Position numbers and translations under genes: made by a program. Below the pieces are notes generated by a model. It ran no database searches. It was given only the letters and a program-made list of their open reading frames with translations, and had not been told where the DNA came from. Shown one piece after another: positions 35,353 through 43,850 of a stretch of DNA of 64,000 bases (position 1 is its first letter; each line of letters starts with the position of its first letter). Source of the stretch: Amycolatopsis eburnea. Its GTDB lineage: Bacteria > Actinomycetota > Actinomycetes > Mycobacteriales > Pseudonocardiaceae. The DNA lies in contig NZ_RSEC01000046.1 of assembly GCF_003937945.1 (NCBI RefSeq), forward strand, positions 372,001 through 436,000. Reading direction: 5' to 3'.

Positions 35353-36327
35353 CTACGCCGTGTGCCGCAGCGCGAGGCTGTTCAGCGGCGGGCGCTCCGG
35401 GGACGTCAGGTCGGTCAGCACCAGCTCGCGCTCGACCCCGCCGGCCGACGCGCCCCGCTGGAACTGGGCGAGCGTGGTGGCCGGCGGCACGGCCGTGACC
35501 AGCCGGTCGTAGCGTTGCAGGCGGTCGAACAGCGTCTGCATGATCTGCCCGGCCATCCGGCCCAGCGCCTGCGTGCTCTGGTGCCGGTGGGCGCGGTGGC
35601 CGAGGTCCACCTGGGCGAGCGCGTCGAGGCCGCGCAGCTCCAGCAGGTCGATGAGGTGCCCGATCTCGACGCCGTAGTTGGCGACGAACGGGATGCTCTC
35701 CAGCACCTCGCGGCGGCCCGCGTACTCGCCGGCGAGGGGCTGGACGAAGCCGGCCAGCTCCGGCCAGAACATGTTGAGCAGCGGCCGCGCGACCAGTTCG
35801 GTGACGCGGCCGCCGCCGTCGGCCTCGGTGCCCAGCGGGCGGTGGTAGAAGCCCTTGACGTAGGCCACGGACGGGTCGGTGAGCAGCGGGCCGAGCAGCC
35901 CGGTGACGTAGCCGGTGGTGAAGTCGTGCAGGTCGCCGTCGACGAAGACGACGAGGTCGCCCGACGTCGCCGCCACGCCCTTCCAGAGCGCCTCGCCCTT
36001 GCCCGGCAGCCCGGCGAGCCCGGGGAAGACGGCGTCCTGCGCGACGACGTCCGCCCCCGCGGCCGCGGCGACCTCGGCGGTGGCGTCGGTGGAGTGGCTG
36101 TCGACGACGAGGATCTCGTCGACGAGCACCCCGTAGAGCTCTTCGCGGATGGCGGTGACGATCGCCCCGACGGTGGCTTCCTCGTCCCGGGCCGGGATGA
36201 CGACGGAAACGCGGGTGCCGCGCTTGGCCGCGACGAGTTCCGCGGTGGTCCGGTCGCCGGCCTTGCTGCTGCGCCGGTCGAGCCAGGAACCGACTTCCGG
36301 CGACACCTGCAAGCGTGCGTTGCGCAT
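35353..36327 (-). CDS. gpgS: Glucosyl-3-phosphoglycerate synthase
   Basis: A GT81-family transferase that joins glucose from a nucleotide sugar to 3-phosphoglycerate, the first step towards glucosylglycerate and methylglucose lipopolysaccharides in actinobacteria. In its 324 residues the GT-A signature is clear: RVSVVIPARDEEATVGAIV, DEILVVDSHSTDATAEV, PGKGEALWKGVAATSGDLVV, DxD-type VDGDLHDF, YVKGFYHRPL, GGGRVTELVARPLLN and QPLAGEYAGRR. No partner phosphatase gene is adjacent. Confidence 0.92.
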   Translation of the reverse strand: MRNARLQVSPEVGSWLDRRSSKAGDRTTAELVAAKRGTRVSVVIPARDEEATVGAIVTAIREELYGVLVDEILVVDSHSTDATAEVAAAAGADVVAQDAVFPGLAGLPGKGEALWKGVAATSGDLVVFVDGDLHDFTTGYVTGLLGPLLTDPSVAYVKGFYHRPLGTEADGGGRVTELVARPLLNMFWPELAGFVQPLAGEYAGRREVLESIPFVANYGVEIGHLIDLLELRGLDALAQVDLGHRAHRHQSTQALGRMAGQIMQTLFDRLQRYDRLVTAVPPATTLAQFQRGASAGGVERELVLTDLTSPERPPLNSLALRHTA

Positions 36328-36486
36328 GGGGTTCCCCTTCCCTCGATCGGTTCCGAGGTTCCGGGCGCCGCGTTTCGGGTACGGCGCCCCGGTGCTACCG
36401 CGGTGTTACGAGATGTCGGTTCTCGTTAACGCGACGGGCCGAAAACGGGCTGACCGGCGCGGCCGACCGGCCTAGGCTCGCGGCCG

Positions 36487-36894
36487 ATGAGCCAGTACTT
36501 CAGCATCGACGGCCAGGACGTGTGGAACCCGGCCAACGGGCCCGGCACGTTGTTCACGCGCCTCGCCGAGGCGTTCGTCCCGGTGGCCGGGCCGTCGGGG
36601 ATCGGGGTGACGCCCGGCGACCCCGACGACCACCCGATCGACGGCGCGGCCTTCGCGAAGTTCACCGACGCGCTGATCGCCGAATACCGCGCGGCCTCGC
36701 ACCCGATCCAGCGAGCGCTCCTGGAGGGTTTCGTGGCGACGGCGGCCGTGCTGGCGCGCCGCGGCGGGCTCGCGCTGCCCGCGCTCGACGGGCCGGCCGC
36801 GGTGCCGTCCCGGGACATCCCGGGTGGCGGAGCGGCCGGGCCCGACCGGCTCCTCGAGCTGATGGCCGGGCACGACCGCGCGATGCCGCTGTGA
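36487..36894 (+). CDS. Small conserved protein (DUF6086-like)
   Basis: The 135-residue protein opens MSQYFSIDGQDVWNPANGPG, followed by GTLFTRLAEAFV and HPIQRALLEGFVATAAVLAR. This resembles an actinobacterial domain of unknown function that I recall as DUF6086. TAGGCT (36473-36478) sits eight bases ahead of the ATG, indicating a leaderless transcript. No function is known. Confidence 0.7.
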   Translation: MSQYFSIDGQDVWNPANGPGTLFTRLAEAFVPVAGPSGIGVTPGDPDDHPIDGAAFAKFTDALIAEYRAASHPIQRALLEGFVATAAVLARRGGLALPALDGPAAVPSRDIPGGGAAGPDRLLELMAGHDRAMPL

Positions 36895-36934
36895 TCGAGC
36901 CCCGCGACGACCGGACCCGACGGCGGCCGACCCG

Positions 36935-37927
36935 TCAGGCGTCCTCTTCTTCCAGCATCTCCGGCGTGACCGCGGACTCGGTGTCCGGGATGCTCAGGTC
37001 CTTCGCGCGCTTGTCCGCCATCGCCAGCAGCCGGCGGATGCGGCCGGCGACCGCGTCCTTCGTCATCTGCGGGTCCGACAGCTGGCCCAGCTCCTCCAGC
37101 GACGCCTGCCGGTTCGACAGGCGCAGCTTGCCCGCGGCCAGCAGGTGGTCCGGCGCCGTCTCGCCGAGGATCTCCAGCGCGCGCTCCACCCGGGCCGCCG
37201 CCGCCACCGCCGCGCGGGCCGAGCGGCGGAGGTTCGCGTCGTCGAAGTTGGCCAGGCGGTTGGCCGTCGCGCGGACTTCGCGGCGCATCCGGCGCTCTTC
37301 CCACTGCAGGACGCTCGTGTGCGCGCCCAGGCGGGTCAGCAGCGCGCCGATCGCATCGCCGTCGCGGACCACCACGCGGTCCGCGCCGCGGACCTCGCGC
37401 GACTTCGCCTGGATGCCCATCCGGCGGGCCGCGCCGACCAGCGCCAGTGCCGCCTCCGGGCCCGGGCACGTGACCTCGAGCGACGACGAGCGCCCCGGCT
37501 CGGTCAGCGAGCCGTGCGCGAGGAACGCGCCCCGCCACGCCGCTTCGGCGTCGGCCACGCCCCCGGACACCACGGCCGCGGGCAGCCCGCGCACCGGGCG
37601 GCCGCGCTGGTCGATCAGCCCGGTCTGACGGGCCAGGCCCTCGCCGTCCTTCACCACGCGCACGACGTACCGGGTGCCCTTGCGCAGCCCGCCGCTGGCG
37701 GTGATGACGTGGACGTCCGAATGGTGCCCGTACAGCTCGTGGATCTCCTTGCGCAGCCGTCGCGCGACCGAACCCGTGTCCAGCTCCGCTTCGACGACCA
37801 CCCGGCCGGCCACGATGTGCAGCCCGCCGGCGAAGCGAAGCAGCGACGCGACCTCCGCCCGGCGCGGCCCGATCTTCGTGATCTCCAGCCGGCTCAGTTC
37901 GTCCTTGACCGCGGCGGTCATCGCCAT
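36935..37927 (-). CDS. whiA: Sporulation transcription regulator WhiA
   Basis: WhiA is an actinobacterial DNA-binding protein combining a LAGLIDADG homing-endonuclease-like fold with a C-terminal HTH; in Streptomyces it co-activates sporulation septation genes with WhiB. The 330-residue protein starts MAMTAAVKDELSRLEI at ATG 37927, with GGAGGGG five bases ahead. It carries RRAEVASLLRFAGGLHIV, the central AWRGAFLAHGSLTEP and a C-terminal QASLEELGQLSDPQMTKDAV HTH. It overlaps the end of yvcK by ten bases. Confidence 0.95.
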   Translation of the reverse strand: MAMTAAVKDELSRLEITKIGPRRAEVASLLRFAGGLHIVAGRVVVEAELDTGSVARRLRKEIHELYGHHSDVHVITASGGLRKGTRYVVRVVKDGEGLARQTGLIDQRGRPVRGLPAAVVSGGVADAEAAWRGAFLAHGSLTEPGRSSSLEVTCPGPEAALALVGAARRMGIQAKSREVRGADRVVVRDGDAIGALLTRLGAHTSVLQWEERRMRREVRATANRLANFDDANLRRSARAAVAAAARVERALEILGETAPDHLLAAGKLRLSNRQASLEELGQLSDPQMTKDAVAGRIRRLLAMADKRAKDLSIPDTESAVTPEMLEEEDA

Positions 37928-38928
37928 TGCTGCCCCTCCCTGCCTTTCGCTCCTCCCCCGTGCTCCCCGTCCCTGCCGAGACCGAGAGCCTCCCGCATGC
38001 ACCGCGCGAGCGCATCAGGATCATGCCGTCCCGCCACTTCCGGGTCGGCCACCGCCCCCAGGTGGGCCCGCGCGCCCAGCCGGGCGGCCGCCCGCCGGAG
38101 ATTCGCCGGGTCGGGCACGGAATCCCGGTCCGCGATCACCGCGTCGACCCGCAGCAGGGGCGCGTGCTCCGAGAGTACGTCCAGGTGCCGCTCCGGGGAG
38201 AATCCCGCGGTTTCCCCCGGCTGGGGGACAAGGTTGAGGACGATCGCCTTGGTGGCGGTCGTGCGCACCAGCGCGTCGTGCAGCTCCGGCACGAGCAGGT
38301 GCGGTAAAACGCTCGTGAACCACGAGCCCGGTCCGAGGAAGACGACGTCGGCGGCGAGCACCGCTTCGACCGCTTCCTCGCACGCCACCGGCGGCCGCGC
38401 GGAAGCACCCGGGGAGCGCAGGCTGACCCGCCGCACCTGCCCCGGGGTCGAGGCCACCGCGACCTGCCCGCGGATCCGGCGCAGCGCCGACGGGTCTTCG
38501 CTGTCCAGGCCGCTGACCTCGCCTTCGATCTCCAGCGGCTCGGGCGACATCGGCAGCACCCGGCCCGAGACGCCCATCAGGCGGCGGGCTTCGTCGAGCG
38601 CGGCGACCGGGTCGCCGAGCACCTCGAACAGCCCGGCCAGCAGCAGGTTCCCCACTGCGTGCCCGGCCAGTGCGCCGTCGCCGCCGAAGCGGTGCTGGAA
38701 GACCTCGGCCCACAGCGTGCCGCCGTCCTCCGCGGCGAAGGCCGCGAAGGCCTGCCGGAGGTCGCCCGGCGGCAGCAGCCCGAGTTCGCGCCGCAGCCGG
38801 CCGGACGATCCGCCGTCGTCGGCCACGGTCACGATCGCCGTGACGTCGGGGGTCACCCGCCGCACCGCGGACAACGTGGCGTGCAGCCCGTGGCCGCCCC
38901 CGAGGGCGACCGCGCGCACGTTATTCAC
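37918..38928 (-). CDS. yvcK: YvcK/CofD-like gluconeogenesis and cell-shape factor
   Basis: Family members bind UDP-sugars and are needed for peptidoglycan homeostasis on gluconeogenic carbon. The protein has VALGGGHGLHATLSAV at the N-terminus, VADDGGSSGRLRRELGLLPP, GHAVGNLLLAGL and FLGPGSWFTSVLPHLLV. I use GTG 38928 (336 residues), which overlaps the rapZ stop as GTGAATAA. A TTG six bases upstream is the alternative, and neither has a strong ribosome site, consistent with coupling. It is the third gene of uvrC-rapZ-yvcK-whiA. Confidence 0.92.
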   Translation of the reverse strand: MNNVRAVALGGGHGLHATLSAVRRVTPDVTAIVTVADDGGSSGRLRRELGLLPPGDLRQAFAAFAAEDGGTLWAEVFQHRFGGDGALAGHAVGNLLLAGLFEVLGDPVAALDEARRLMGVSGRVLPMSPEPLEIEGEVSGLDSEDPSALRRIRGQVAVASTPGQVRRVSLRSPGASARPPVACEEAVEAVLAADVVFLGPGSWFTSVLPHLLVPELHDALVRTTATKAIVLNLVPQPGETAGFSPERHLDVLSEHAPLLRVDAVIADRDSVPDPANLRRAAARLGARAHLGAVADPEVAGRHDPDALARCMREALGLGRDGEHGGGAKGREGQQWR

Positions 38929-39811
38929 GACCAAGGTCGCGGTGCACCACCTTCACGGCCATACCGTCCTCTTTGGACAGACGCTCGGCGAGCTCCACGG
39001 ACAGCGCCACGCTGCGGTGCTTGCCGCCGGTGCAGCCGACGGCGAGGGTCAGGTACCGCTTGCCCTCGCGCTTGTAGCCGGCGCCGATCAGCCGCAGCAG
39101 CTGGTGGTAGCGGTCCAGGAACTCCTCGGCGCCCTCCTGCGAGAGGACGTAGTTGCGGACCTCGCCGTCGAGGCCCGTGTGTTCGCGCAGCTCCGGGATC
39201 CAGAACGGGTTCGGCAGGAACCGGACGTCCATCACCAGGTCGGCGTCCATCGGCAGGCCGTACTTGTAGCCGAAGGACAGCACGGTGACCCGGGTCTGGG
39301 TGCTCGCCTCGGAGCCGAACGCGTCCTCGATCTTGGCGCGCAGGTCGTGCACCGACAGCGACGACGTGTCGAGCACCAGGTCGGCCTCTTCGCGCAGCGG
39401 CTCCAGCAGCGTCCGCTCCGCGGTGATGCCGTCGGCGAGCCGGCCGTCGCCCTGCATCGGGTGGCCGCGGCGGACGGCTTCGAAGCGCCGCACCAGCACC
39501 GCGTCGGTCGCCTCCAGGAACAGCACGCGCGGCTTGTAGCCCCGCGCGTCCAGGTCCTTGATGACCGAGGCGAGGTCGTCGGTGAACGCGCGCGAGCGCA
39601 CGTCCATGACCACCGCCACCTTCGTGATCGCGCCGCGCGCCTGCGCGCCCAGCTCGACCATCGTCGCGATCAGCTCCGGGGGCAGGTTGTCGACGACGAA
39701 CCAGCCCAGGTCCTCCAGGCACTTGGCCGCCGTGCTGCGGCCCGCCCCGGACAGCCCGGACACGACCGCGACCTCCATGCCGGACCCGCGGATTTCTTCT
39801 TGCGCACTCAC
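38921..39811 (-). CDS. rapZ: RapZ-family nucleotide-binding protein
   Basis: The 296-residue protein has the P-loop VVSGLSGAGRSTAAKCLEDL, WFVVDNLPPELI, FLEATDAVLVRRF, and the C-terminal signature LAVGCTGGKHRSVALSVELA. In enterobacteria RapZ controls the small RNA GlmZ and amino-sugar synthesis; the actinobacterial target is not settled. GTG 39811 has AGGGA six bases ahead and lies eight bases past the uvrC stop. Confidence 0.94.
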   Translation of the reverse strand: MSAQEEIRGSGMEVAVVSGLSGAGRSTAAKCLEDLGWFVVDNLPPELIATMVELGAQARGAITKVAVVMDVRSRAFTDDLASVIKDLDARGYKPRVLFLEATDAVLVRRFEAVRRGHPMQGDGRLADGITAERTLLEPLREEADLVLDTSSLSVHDLRAKIEDAFGSEASTQTRVTVLSFGYKYGLPMDADLVMDVRFLPNPFWIPELREHTGLDGEVRNYVLSQEGAEEFLDRYHQLLRLIGAGYKREGKRYLTLAVGCTGGKHRSVALSVELAERLSKEDGMAVKVVHRDLGRE

Positions 39812-39819
39812 TGTGTTCC

Positions 39820-41775
39820 CTACTCCCCTGCTTTTGTGCCGTTGCTCGCGCCGGACTCCCCGGCCAGCGCGGCGACCACGGCCTCCGCGGTGCGCCTGCC
39901 GAAGCCGGGCACCGCCTCGATCTCTTCGATCCGGGCCTGCTTGAGCTTCTTCACCGAGCCGAAGTGCTTGATCAGGGCGGCGCGCCGAGCCTGCCCCAAC
40001 CCCGGCACACTGTCCAATTCGGACGTCACCAGCCGCTTGGAGCGCTTCTCCCGGTGGTAGGCGATGGCGAAGCGGTGGGCCTCGTCCCGCAGCCGCTGCA
40101 GCAGGTACAGCCCCTCCGACGTCCGCGGCAGGATCACCGGGTCGGGGTCGGCGGGCAGCCACACCTCTTCCAGCCGCTTCGCCAGCCCCACCACGGCGAT
40201 GTCGGTGATGCCCAGCTCGGCCAGCACGTCGGCGGCCGCGGTGGCCTGCGGGCCCGCACCGTCGACGACCAGCAGGTTCGGCGGGTAGGCGAACTTCTTC
40301 GGCCGCCCGGTCTCCGGGTCGAGGCCGGGCTTGCCCGACTCCTCCGCGGTTTCCTTGAGGTAGCGGTGGAACCGCCGCCGCACGACTTCGGCGATCGACG
40401 CGACGTCACCCTCGGTGGCCGCCTCGCGCAGCGCGAAGCGGCGGTACTCGGACTTGCGCGCCAGCCCGTCCTCGAAGACGACCAGCGACGCCACGACGTC
40501 GCTGCCCTGGATGTGGCTGATGTCGATGCACTCGATGCGCAGCGGCGCGGTGTCCAGCGCCAGGAACTCCTGCAGCTCGGTGAGCGCCGCCGAGCGGGCC
40601 GTGAGGTCGCCGGCGCGGCGCAGCTTGTGCTGGGTGAACGCCTCCCCCGCGTTGCGCTCGACCGTCTCGGCGAGGGCCTTCTTGTCGCCGCGCTGCGGCA
40701 CCCGCAGCTGCACCCGGGAGCCGCGCAGCCCGCTCAGCCACTCCGCGACCGCGTCGGCGTCGGCGGGCAGCTCCGGCACCAGCACCTCGCGCGGGACGAC
40801 CGGCCCGGCGTCGACGTCGTCGCGGGCGTCCAGCTCGGCCTCGTCGCCGTAGAACTGGGTGAGGAAGTGGTCGACCAGCGCCGGGACGTCCATCTCCTCG
40901 GCCTTGTCGATCACCCAGCCGCGCTGGCCGCGGACCCGGCCGCCGCGCACGTGGAAGACCTGGACCGCGGCTTCCAGCTCGTCGTGCGCGAACGCCACGA
41001 CGTCGGCGTCCGTGCCGTCGCCGAGCACCACGGCCTGCTTCTCCATGGCGCGGCGCAGGGCGCCGAGGTCGTCGCGCAGCCGGGCCGCGCGCTCGAACTC
41101 GAGCTCCTCGGACGCCGCGGCCATCTCGGCTTCGAGGCGCTTGATCATGACGTCGGTCTTGCCGGCGAGGAAGTCGCAGAAGTCCTCGACGATGTCGCGG
41201 TGCTCGTCGGCCGAGACGCGGCCGACGCAGGGCGCCGAGCACTTGTCGATGTAGCCGAGCAGGCAGGGGCGGCCGATCTGGCCGTGGCGGCGGAACACCC
41301 CGGCCGAGCAGGTGCGGGCCGGGAAGACGCGCAGCAGCAGGTCGAGCGTCTCCCGGATGGCCCACGCGTGCGCGTACGGCCCGAAGTAGCGGACGCCCTT
41401 CTTGCGCGCGCCGCGGTAGACGTGCAGGCGGGGGAACTCCTCGTTCAGCGTCACCGCGAGCACCGGGTAGCTCTTGTCGTCGCGGTAGCGGACGTTGAAC
41501 CGGGGGTCGAACTCCTTGATCCAGTTGTACTCGAGCTGGAGCGCCTCGACCTCGGTGGTGACGACGGTCCATTCGACGCTCGCGGCCGTGGTGACCATCT
41601 GGCGGGTGCGCGGGTGCAGGCCGGAGAGGTCGGCGAAGTAGGAGTTCAGCCTGCTGCGGAGGCTTTTCGCCTTGCCGACGTAGATGACCCGCCTGGTCGC
41701 GTCGCGGAACTTGTACACGCCAGGGGCATCCGGGATGCTCCCCGGCGAGGGACGGTAGGTGGTCGGGTCAGCCAC
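39820..41775 (-). CDS. uvrC: UvrABC excision nuclease subunit C
   Basis: UvrC makes both incisions of nucleotide excision repair. Its 651 residues include a GIY-YIG domain (GVYKFRDATRRVIYVGKAKS, about 16-95), a Cys-rich CLLGYIDKCSAPC segment, a UVR motif (ELEFERAARLRDDLGALRRA), an RNase H-like domain (IECIDISHIQGSDVVASLVV, DGAGPQATAA) and tandem HhH motifs at the end (SVPGLGQARRAALIKHFGS, VPGFGRRTAEAVVAAL). I chose GTG 41775, giving MADPTTYRPSPGS like mycobacterial UvrC. It lies six bases after the -10, whereas GTG 41781 touches it. Confidence 0.96.
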   Translation of the reverse strand: MADPTTYRPSPGSIPDAPGVYKFRDATRRVIYVGKAKSLRSRLNSYFADLSGLHPRTRQMVTTAASVEWTVVTTEVEALQLEYNWIKEFDPRFNVRYRDDKSYPVLAVTLNEEFPRLHVYRGARKKGVRYFGPYAHAWAIRETLDLLLRVFPARTCSAGVFRRHGQIGRPCLLGYIDKCSAPCVGRVSADEHRDIVEDFCDFLAGKTDVMIKRLEAEMAAASEELEFERAARLRDDLGALRRAMEKQAVVLGDGTDADVVAFAHDELEAAVQVFHVRGGRVRGQRGWVIDKAEEMDVPALVDHFLTQFYGDEAELDARDDVDAGPVVPREVLVPELPADADAVAEWLSGLRGSRVQLRVPQRGDKKALAETVERNAGEAFTQHKLRRAGDLTARSAALTELQEFLALDTAPLRIECIDISHIQGSDVVASLVVFEDGLARKSEYRRFALREAATEGDVASIAEVVRRRFHRYLKETAEESGKPGLDPETGRPKKFAYPPNLLVVDGAGPQATAAADVLAELGITDIAVVGLAKRLEEVWLPADPDPVILPRTSEGLYLLQRLRDEAHRFAIAYHREKRSKRLVTSELDSVPGLGQARRAALIKHFGSVKKLKQARIEEIEAVPGFGRRTAEAVVAALAGESGASNGTKAGE

Positions 41776-41804
41776 ACTCACAGAGTATTTGGCACCACCG
41801 ACAG
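41776..41804 (-). promoter_or_regulatory. PafBC-type damage promoter of uvrC, leaderless
   Basis: On the minus strand CTGTCGGTG (41804-41796), eight bases, then TACTCT (41787-41782). This matches the RecA-independent damage promoter TTGTCRGTG-N8-TANNNT at all but the first base. The GTG at 41775 follows after six bases, at the expected transcription start. Confidence 0.8.
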
Positions 41805-41939
41805 TTCTCGCGCGCCCCCGCTCGCCCCGCCGGAAGTAGGGTGATCGCCGGCTTCCGACCTTAGTCGGTGTCCCCCTGGGTGACGCGGTGGTTACTTTCC
41901 GACCGGCCGATCCGGCCCCCGTCCGAAAGGATCCCCACC

Positions 41940-42662
41940 GTGAGCTCTCTCCGTCTCCTCGGCGCCGCTTCGGCGGCCGCCGTCGCGCTGACTCTCGCGG
42001 GTGGCGCCGTGGCTTCCGCCGGCGTCCAGCCGAACATCGTCGGCGGCTCCACCGCTCCCACCGTGTCGTGGGGCGCCCAGGTGTACGTCAACACCCCCGG
42101 GCGCGACTACCAGGGCTTCAACTGCTCGGGCACGGTCATCGCGGCGCGCTGGGTGCTGACCGCGGTGCACTGCCTCGACCAGGACGGCTCGGGCATGTAC
42201 GTCCGGGTCGGCAGCAACACGCTGCTGTCGGGCACGAAGATCGCCGTCGACAACGAGTACGAGTCCCCGAACGGCGACATCGCGCTGCTGCACCTGGCGT
42301 CGGCGACGAGCACCGCGCCGATCTCGCTGGGCAGCTCGGACCCGGCCGTCGGCAGCACCAACCAGATCTACGGCTGGGGCCGCACCACCCCGACCGGCCC
42401 GCCGGCGACGTCGCTGAAGACGGCGAACGTCCAGGTGACCGGCCGCTCGACGGACGCCTACGGCGGCCGCGCGATCCAGAGCGTCGGCATCAACGGCTCG
42501 GCGTGGAAGGGCGACTCGGGCGGGCCCGAGGTCGCCAACGGGGTTCAGGTCGGCGTCGCGTCGACGGTCCAGAACCAGAGCGGGTCGAACACGCGCGGCA
42601 CGAACAACTACGCGAGCGTGGCGGCGAGCCGCTCGTGGATCCGGACGACCGCGGGCGTCTGA
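41940..42662 (+). CDS. Secreted trypsin-like serine protease (S1 family)
   Basis: The 240-residue preproprotein has a signal peptide (SSLRLLGAASAAAVALTLAG ... VASA) and then a short propeptide before the mature start IVGGSTAP. The triad is visible: LTAVHCL (His), NGDIALLHL (Asp) and WKGDSGGPE (Ser). Cysteines flank the histidine loop (FNCSGTVIAARWVLTAVHC). GTG 41940 has AAAGGA eight bases ahead and starts directly before the signal sequence. The longer frame from 41868 would add 24 residues without signal character and is rejected. Confidence 0.92.
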   Translation: MSSLRLLGAASAAAVALTLAGGAVASAGVQPNIVGGSTAPTVSWGAQVYVNTPGRDYQGFNCSGTVIAARWVLTAVHCLDQDGSGMYVRVGSNTLLSGTKIAVDNEYESPNGDIALLHLASATSTAPISLGSSDPAVGSTNQIYGWGRTTPTGPPATSLKTANVQVTGRSTDAYGGRAIQSVGINGSAWKGDSGGPEVANGVQVGVASTVQNQSGSNTRGTNNYASVAASRSWIRTTAGV

Positions 42663-42665
42663 CAC

Positions 42666-42722
42666 ATGCCGTCAAGGCCACCTTGCGGGCGTCTGACGCC
42701 CGCAAGGTGGCCTTGACGGCAT
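42666..42722. repeat. 57-bp near-perfect palindrome of the GAAGGCCACCTT family (copy 4)
   Basis: Arms of 28 bases beginning ATGCCGTCAAGGCCACCTTG pair fully around one central base. It starts three bases after the protease stop and ends just before the xthA promoter. Confidence 0.9.
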
Positions 42723-42725
42723 TTC

Positions 42726-42748
42726 CTGTCGGGGGCCTGTGGGATGCT
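42726..42748 (+). promoter_or_regulatory. Possible degenerate PafBC-type promoter of xthA
   Basis: CTGTCGGGG, exactly eight bases, then GATGCT, with ATG 42756 seven bases further. Compared with TTGTCRGTG-N8-TANNNT it differs at three positions (first base, the T of GTG, and the first T of the -10), so it is weaker than the uvrC site. Confidence 0.4.
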
Positions 42749-42755
42749 CGCGGGC

Positions 42756-43532
42756 ATGCGGATCGCCACCTGGAACGTGAACTCCATCGTCCCCCGCCTG
42801 CCCCGGGTGCTGGGCTTCCTGGGGGAGACGGCGCCGGACGTGCTGTGCCTGCAGGAGCTGAAGACCACGACGGAGAAGTTCCCGCTGGCCGAGGTCGAGG
42901 CGCTGGGCTACGAGGTGGCGGCGTACGGGCTGGGGCGCTGGAACGGCGTCGGGATCGTCTCGCGCGTGGGACTGTCCGACGTCGTGCGGGGCCTGCCGGA
43001 GGAGCCGCAGTTCGACGGCGCCGCGGAGGCACGCGCGATCGGCGCCACCTGCGGCGGCGTGCGGGTGTGGTCGGTGTACGTGCCGAACGGGCGCGAGCCG
43101 GACAACCCGCACTACGCGTACAAGCTGGCGTGGCTGTCGTCGCTGCATTCGCTGGTGGCTTCCGAGATTTCGGCCGGGCCGTTCGCGGTGCTGGGCGACT
43201 TCAACGTGGCGCCGACCGACGCGGACGTCTGGGACATCGCGCTGTTCGCGGAGTCGACGCACGTGACGCCCCCGGAACGCGAAGCCCTGGCGCGCCTGCG
43301 GAAGCTGGGGCTGTCGGACGTGTTCCCGCGGCCGTTGAAGTACGACCACCCGTTCACGTACTGGGACTACCGGGCCGGGAACTTCCCCAACAACAAGGGG
43401 ATGCGGATCGACCTGGTCTACGGGAACGCCGCCTTTTCGGATGCGGTGAAGGATTCCTATGTGGACCGGAACATGCGGAAGGGGAAGGGGCCGTCGGACC
43501 ACGCGCCGATCGTGGTGGACCTGGACCTCTGA
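42756..43532 (+). CDS. xthA: Exodeoxyribonuclease III / AP endonuclease
   Basis: The 258-residue EEP-family nuclease cuts at abasic sites. Motifs: MRIATWNVNSI (Asn), DVLCLQELK (metal Glu), VWSVYVPNGREPDNP (Tyr), AVLGDFNVAPTDADVWD (Asp/Asn) and GKGPSDHAPIVVDL (Asp/His). The start at ATG 42756 is seven bases after the -10 hexamer, so the transcript is probably leaderless; an in-frame ATG at 42744 lies within the promoter. Together with uvrC 1 kb away it forms a small DNA-repair neighbourhood. Confidence 0.93.
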   Translation: MRIATWNVNSIVPRLPRVLGFLGETAPDVLCLQELKTTTEKFPLAEVEALGYEVAAYGLGRWNGVGIVSRVGLSDVVRGLPEEPQFDGAAEARAIGATCGGVRVWSVYVPNGREPDNPHYAYKLAWLSSLHSLVASEISAGPFAVLGDFNVAPTDADVWDIALFAESTHVTPPEREALARLRKLGLSDVFPRPLKYDHPFTYWDYRAGNFPNNKGMRIDLVYGNAAFSDAVKDSYVDRNMRKGKGPSDHAPIVVDLDL

Positions 43533-43542
43533 CGGCGTAACA

Positions 43543-43850
43543 GTGCGGGCGATCGACTGCACCCCCGGCAAAGCCGAACCGCTGGCCGGCCACGACCGTG
43601 CCCTGCCGCTGGTGACGTGCGGGGAACCGACGACACGGCCTACCTCCTCGAACCCGCGTTCCTGCCCGGGAGCGAGGTGTCCGACGCGACGTCCGGCTAC
43701 GACGCGCAGCTCGGGCAGTGGGTCGTGGACAGCCGGGTCGTCTCGGTGATGACCGTCCGGATCGCCGTCCTCGACGGAATGGCCCGGATCTCCGGCAAGC
43801 TCACCGAACAGCGTGCCGGCGAGCTGGCTCGTCAGATCGAGGGCGACTAG
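43543..43850 (+). pseudogene. Degenerate SecD periplasmic (P1 head) fragment, frameshifted
   Basis: One frame (from GTG 43543) reads VRAIDCTPGKAEPLAGHDRA then LPLVTCG. The neighbouring frame (from 43617) continues DDTAYLLEPAFLPGSEVSDA, ending LTEQRAGELARQIEGD. Together they follow actinobacterial SecD: the CT...DPLAG...PLVTC block, YLL...IPGT, QWVV, LDxxVVS and ISGxxTxEQAxxLA. The order is collapsed, with a frameshift near 43620 and loss of the segment between WVV and DSRVVS. The 77-residue frame may still be translated, but full SecD is more than 500 residues with six membrane helices. Confidence 0.6.

Noticed and set aside
41868..41939. Longer N-terminus for the S1 protease
   Set aside because: The extra 24 residues are charged and would bury the signal peptide, while GTG 41940 has a good ribosome site directly before it.
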